64,000 nt of DNA from Brachybacterium paraconglomeratum. Lineage in GTDB: Bacteria; Actinomycetota; Actinomycetes; Actinomycetales; Dermabacteraceae. The translations under genes were made by a program, and so were the position numbers. A model generated the notes under the pieces. That model had not been told where the DNA came from. It did no database searches and saw only the letters and a program-made list of their open reading frames with translations. Position 1 is the first letter of the stretch, and every line of letters starts with the position of its first letter. Below are positions 61,995 through 64,000 of the stretch, one piece after another. Location of the stretch: assembly GCF_003994255.1 (NCBI RefSeq), contig NZ_ML133859.1, positions 100,921-164,920 on the forward strand, read 5' to 3'.

Positions 61995-63716
61995 TCACAG
62001 CGTCGGCGCCGTCGCCCGTCCCTCCTCGGCGCCCCGGCCGGGGTCGTCGTCCCTGTCGTCGTCCGTGTCGTCGGCCGTGCCGTCCGTGGACCCGGCGGCC
62101 GCGGGCCCTCCCCCGCCCTCGATCGTCCCGTCGCCGCGGCCGTCGGCCGCGCGCTCCTCCCCGCCCTCGACCGCCCCGTCGTCGTCCTCCTCCGCGGTGC
62201 GCTCGCGGGGGTCCAGGCGCAGGGTCTGAACCCACTGGCGGGAGGCGTCGGAGCTGATCGCCATCACGCCGAGCGCGGAGGCGCCGGCGCCCACCAGCAG
62301 CGAGTGGGCGACGTCCCCGGTCATCGAGGTCGCCACGGCCAGGCGGGCGAAGGCGTCGGCCGTGAACAGCGCCATCAGCGCGATCCGAGCCCAGCGGCTG
62401 CGGCGCAGCACCCCGATCTGGAGCAGCAGCAGCGCGACGGCGAACGCGGTGGCGCCCCAGATCGTGCCCTGCTCGGGCAGGATCAGCGACGCGTCGGGGA
62501 AGCGCTCGGTGAGGTCGACACCGGAGCCGAGCGTGAACCACTGGATCGCCACGATCGCCGCCTGCAGCAGCGCGAGGAAGCCGGTGAAGATCACCGAGGG
62601 CGGCGGGAGGTGGTGGTCCGCGGCGCGGGCGAGCACCTCGTGGAAGTCCCCGACCGTGCCGTGCCACTGCGCGGTCAGCTCGTCGGCCACCTCGGTGCGG
62701 CGCCCGCCGAAGCGGGTCGCGCTCAGCGCCGTCTGCGTCGCCGCGCGGGCCCGGGACTTCATCACCGAGCTGCCGGTGGGACGATGACGCGGCAGCATGA
62801 TCGCGCTCGCCCCGTCGGAGCGGGAGGCCGCGCCGGTCACGTCGATGACCGGCAGGTCGCCGTCGGTGCGGAACCGGTCGCCCTGCCCGTTGCGGTCGTG
62901 GTACGAGGTGGAGAACTCCTCGATGACCTCGACCTCCACCTCCGGATCCGCGAAGCGGACCGTGTCCACGAGGTAGTCCCGCTCGACGTCGATGTTCTCG
63001 TCGATGCGGTGGGTGATCTGCAGGGTGAAGAAGGAGAAGCCGACGGCACGATCGTAGGTGCCCGCCGCGAGCCAGTCCGAGCGGTACCCGCCCGGCAGCA
63101 CGAAGTCGGGCGGCATCCGCCAGAAGCGCACGTGATGGCGCTTGTCCGTGGTGCCGCCGACCTCCTGCTGATAGGTGAAGTCGTGGCGTCGCCCCATCAG
63201 GTACAGGTCCGAGACGGGGGCCGACGGGTAGGAGCGTCGCAGCAGCGTCGAGCGCACCATCGACCAGGCCGAGGAGAGTGTCCGCTCCTCCGCCAGCACC
63301 CAGCCGGCCCGCCGCATCGCCACGTGGAGGTCCCGCTCGGGGCCGTCCAGGGCGATGTTGATCGGGTCCGAGAGCACGCCCTCGGTGGTGCGGGTGCGGC
63401 CGAAGAAGTAGTCCGGCAGGTAGATCCAGGTCATCAGCTGGTGCAGTCGCGGCAGCGTGATGTAGGTGAGCAGGATCCAGAAGCCCAGCAGATACAGCAG
63501 CCGCACCGGCGTCAGGGAGAAGCCCTCGACCAGGTACAGCAGCGCGAGCCAGATCGCGACGACCACGCCCGCGGCGATGAAGAGGTTGTCCAGCAGCGCG
63601 TAGAGCTCGAAACGTCGGCCGCGCGGGGTGTGCCCGCGGGAGTGGTCGTAGCCCGGCGGCTCCGCGGGCACCGGACGGCCCAGCGGCACCAGTCGGGCGG
63701 ACCGCGCCGGGGTCAC
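61995..63716 (-). CDS. LssY_C-domain membrane protein
   Basis: 573 residues from a GTG at 63716 (start uncertain; GGAGG is too close, and a GTG about nine codons later is possible). Two N-terminal helices (LDNLFIAAGVVVAIWLALLYLV, VRLLYLLGFWILLTYITL), then a soluble LssY_C domain (about 110-270: INIALDGPERDLHVAMRRAGWVLAEE, YLMGRRHDFTYQQEVGGTTDKRHHVRFWR), further helices, and an acidic C-terminal tail of about 70 Asp/Glu/Gly-rich residues. Family role is unclear. Overall length is typical. Confidence 0.82.
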   Translation of the reverse strand: MTPARSARLVPLGRPVPAEPPGYDHSRGHTPRGRRFELYALLDNLFIAAGVVVAIWLALLYLVEGFSLTPVRLLYLLGFWILLTYITLPRLHQLMTWIYLPDYFFGRTRTTEGVLSDPINIALDGPERDLHVAMRRAGWVLAEERTLSSAWSMVRSTLLRRSYPSAPVSDLYLMGRRHDFTYQQEVGGTTDKRHHVRFWRMPPDFVLPGGYRSDWLAAGTYDRAVGFSFFTLQITHRIDENIDVERDYLVDTVRFADPEVEVEVIEEFSTSYHDRNGQGDRFRTDGDLPVIDVTGAASRSDGASAIMLPRHRPTGSSVMKSRARAATQTALSATRFGGRRTEVADELTAQWHGTVGDFHEVLARAADHHLPPPSVIFTGFLALLQAAIVAIQWFTLGSGVDLTERFPDASLILPEQGTIWGATAFAVALLLLQIGVLRRSRWARIALMALFTADAFARLAVATSMTGDVAHSLLVGAGASALGVMAISSDASRQWVQTLRLDPRERTAEEDDDGAVEGGEERAADGRGDGTIEGGGGPAAAGSTDGTADDTDDDRDDDPGRGAEEGRATAPTL

Positions 63717-63836
63717 CTCCGGCGTCCCGTGCTCGGCGACGTCATGCCGCCATCGTAGAGGGACGGGCTGGGAGGGCCGCGGGCCGGTTCGTCGGCCTCC
63801 GGTCGCGGGCTGGCCGGGCGGCCCAGGACGTCCGAC

Positions 63837-63856
63837 TACGCATCGAGTGGTGCGTA
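63837..63856. other. Inverted repeat near IS30 element
   Basis: TACGCA (63837-63842) and TGCGTA (63851-63856) form a 6-bp inverted repeat with an 8-bp gap, 25 bp from the transposase stop. It may lie in or near the IS30 terminal inverted repeat; the true end cannot be defined from one side. Confidence 0.35.
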
Positions 63857-63880
63857 TGGACCGCCATGAACTCGGCCGCT

Positions 63881-64000
63881 TCAGTCGGTGAGTGCGACTG
63901 TGGTGATCAGTTCGTCGAGTGTCTCACTGGGGGTGGCGCCGTCGAGGATGACTCGGGGTCTTGCGTTGAGCATGTCCTGAACGGTGCGGAGTTCGTCGTC
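63881..64000 (-). mobile_element. IS30-family transposase, C-terminal part (runs off window)
   Basis: The minus strand encodes 39 residues to a TGA at 63881: DDELRTVQDMLNARPRVILD then GATPSETLDELI. This is the usual end of IS30 transposases (LN-x-RPR-x-L-x4-P-x-E-x-L). Codon use is less GC-rich than neighbours. The rest of the gene is beyond position 64000. Confidence 0.8.

Overview
The window is very GC-rich (roughly 70% or more by eye), densely coded and rich in GTG starts and four-base ATGA/GTGA overlaps. Gene families and codon bias indicate an actinobacterium. The gene set (fused MrpA, DUF222-HNH protein, PhoX, APH(6)-type kinase, MhuD-like protein) fits Micrococcales such as Brachybacterium/Dermabacteraceae; that placement is inference from memory, not a search. 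No rRNA, tRNA or CRISPR array was seen.

Layout. (1) 1-6251: a sugar-uptake operon on the minus strand (substrate-binding protein, two CUT1 permeases, GH32 fructosidase) with a LacI regulator and a clear promoter flanked by two matching operator-like palindromes. (2) 6350-11692: a hydroxy-acid catabolic cluster (D-2-hydroxyacid dehydrogenase, IclR, MFS symporter, SDR on minus; a divergent 3-hydroxyisobutyrate-dehydrogenase-type enzyme on plus) with repeated half-sites in the divergent promoter. (3) 11906-17301: a MhuD-like ABM protein lacking the expected haem ligand, a two-gene EspG-like/WXG-hydrolase unit, a lipoprotein, a repeat-bearing membrane protein and a CDP-alcohol phosphotransferase-like protein with an altered catalytic motif. 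(4) 17303-24594: a type I restriction-modification operon hsdM-hsdS-hsdR with a translationally coupled NYN-domain nuclease as fourth gene, closed by a strong terminator. (5) 24683-32087: a thiolase/acyl-CoA dehydrogenase pair, then a five-gene fully overlapping operon of a DUF4242 protein, an acyl-CoA-dehydrogenase-like flavoprotein and a NitT/TauT-type ABC importer. (6) 32239-45847: housekeeping and accessory genes (GNAT, pdxH, AAA ATPase, DsbA-like, SRPBCC, GH25 lysozyme, glutamine amidotransferase, APH(6)-like kinase, DUF222-HNH, glutathione peroxidase, serine hydrolase), with two decayed gene regions. (7) 45884-51202: prolyl oligopeptidase, VOC protein, PhzF, GntR/membrane-protein pair. 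(8) 51247-57340: a complete Mrp Na+/H+ antiporter operon, A(B)-C-D-E-F-G. (9) 57799-63716: PhoX phosphatase, universal stress protein, APC permease and LssY_C-domain membrane protein. The right edge cuts into an IS30-type transposase.

The most unusual sequence pattern is that five unrelated genes (GH25 lysozyme, glutamine amidotransferase, APH(6)-like kinase, PhzF, PhoX) end inside short tandem repeats whose unit carries the stop codon itself, with exact periods of 16, 17, 36, 8 and 11 bp. The most interesting functional candidates are the NYN nuclease built into the type I RM operon and the ABC-importer/flavoprotein/DUF4242 operon.
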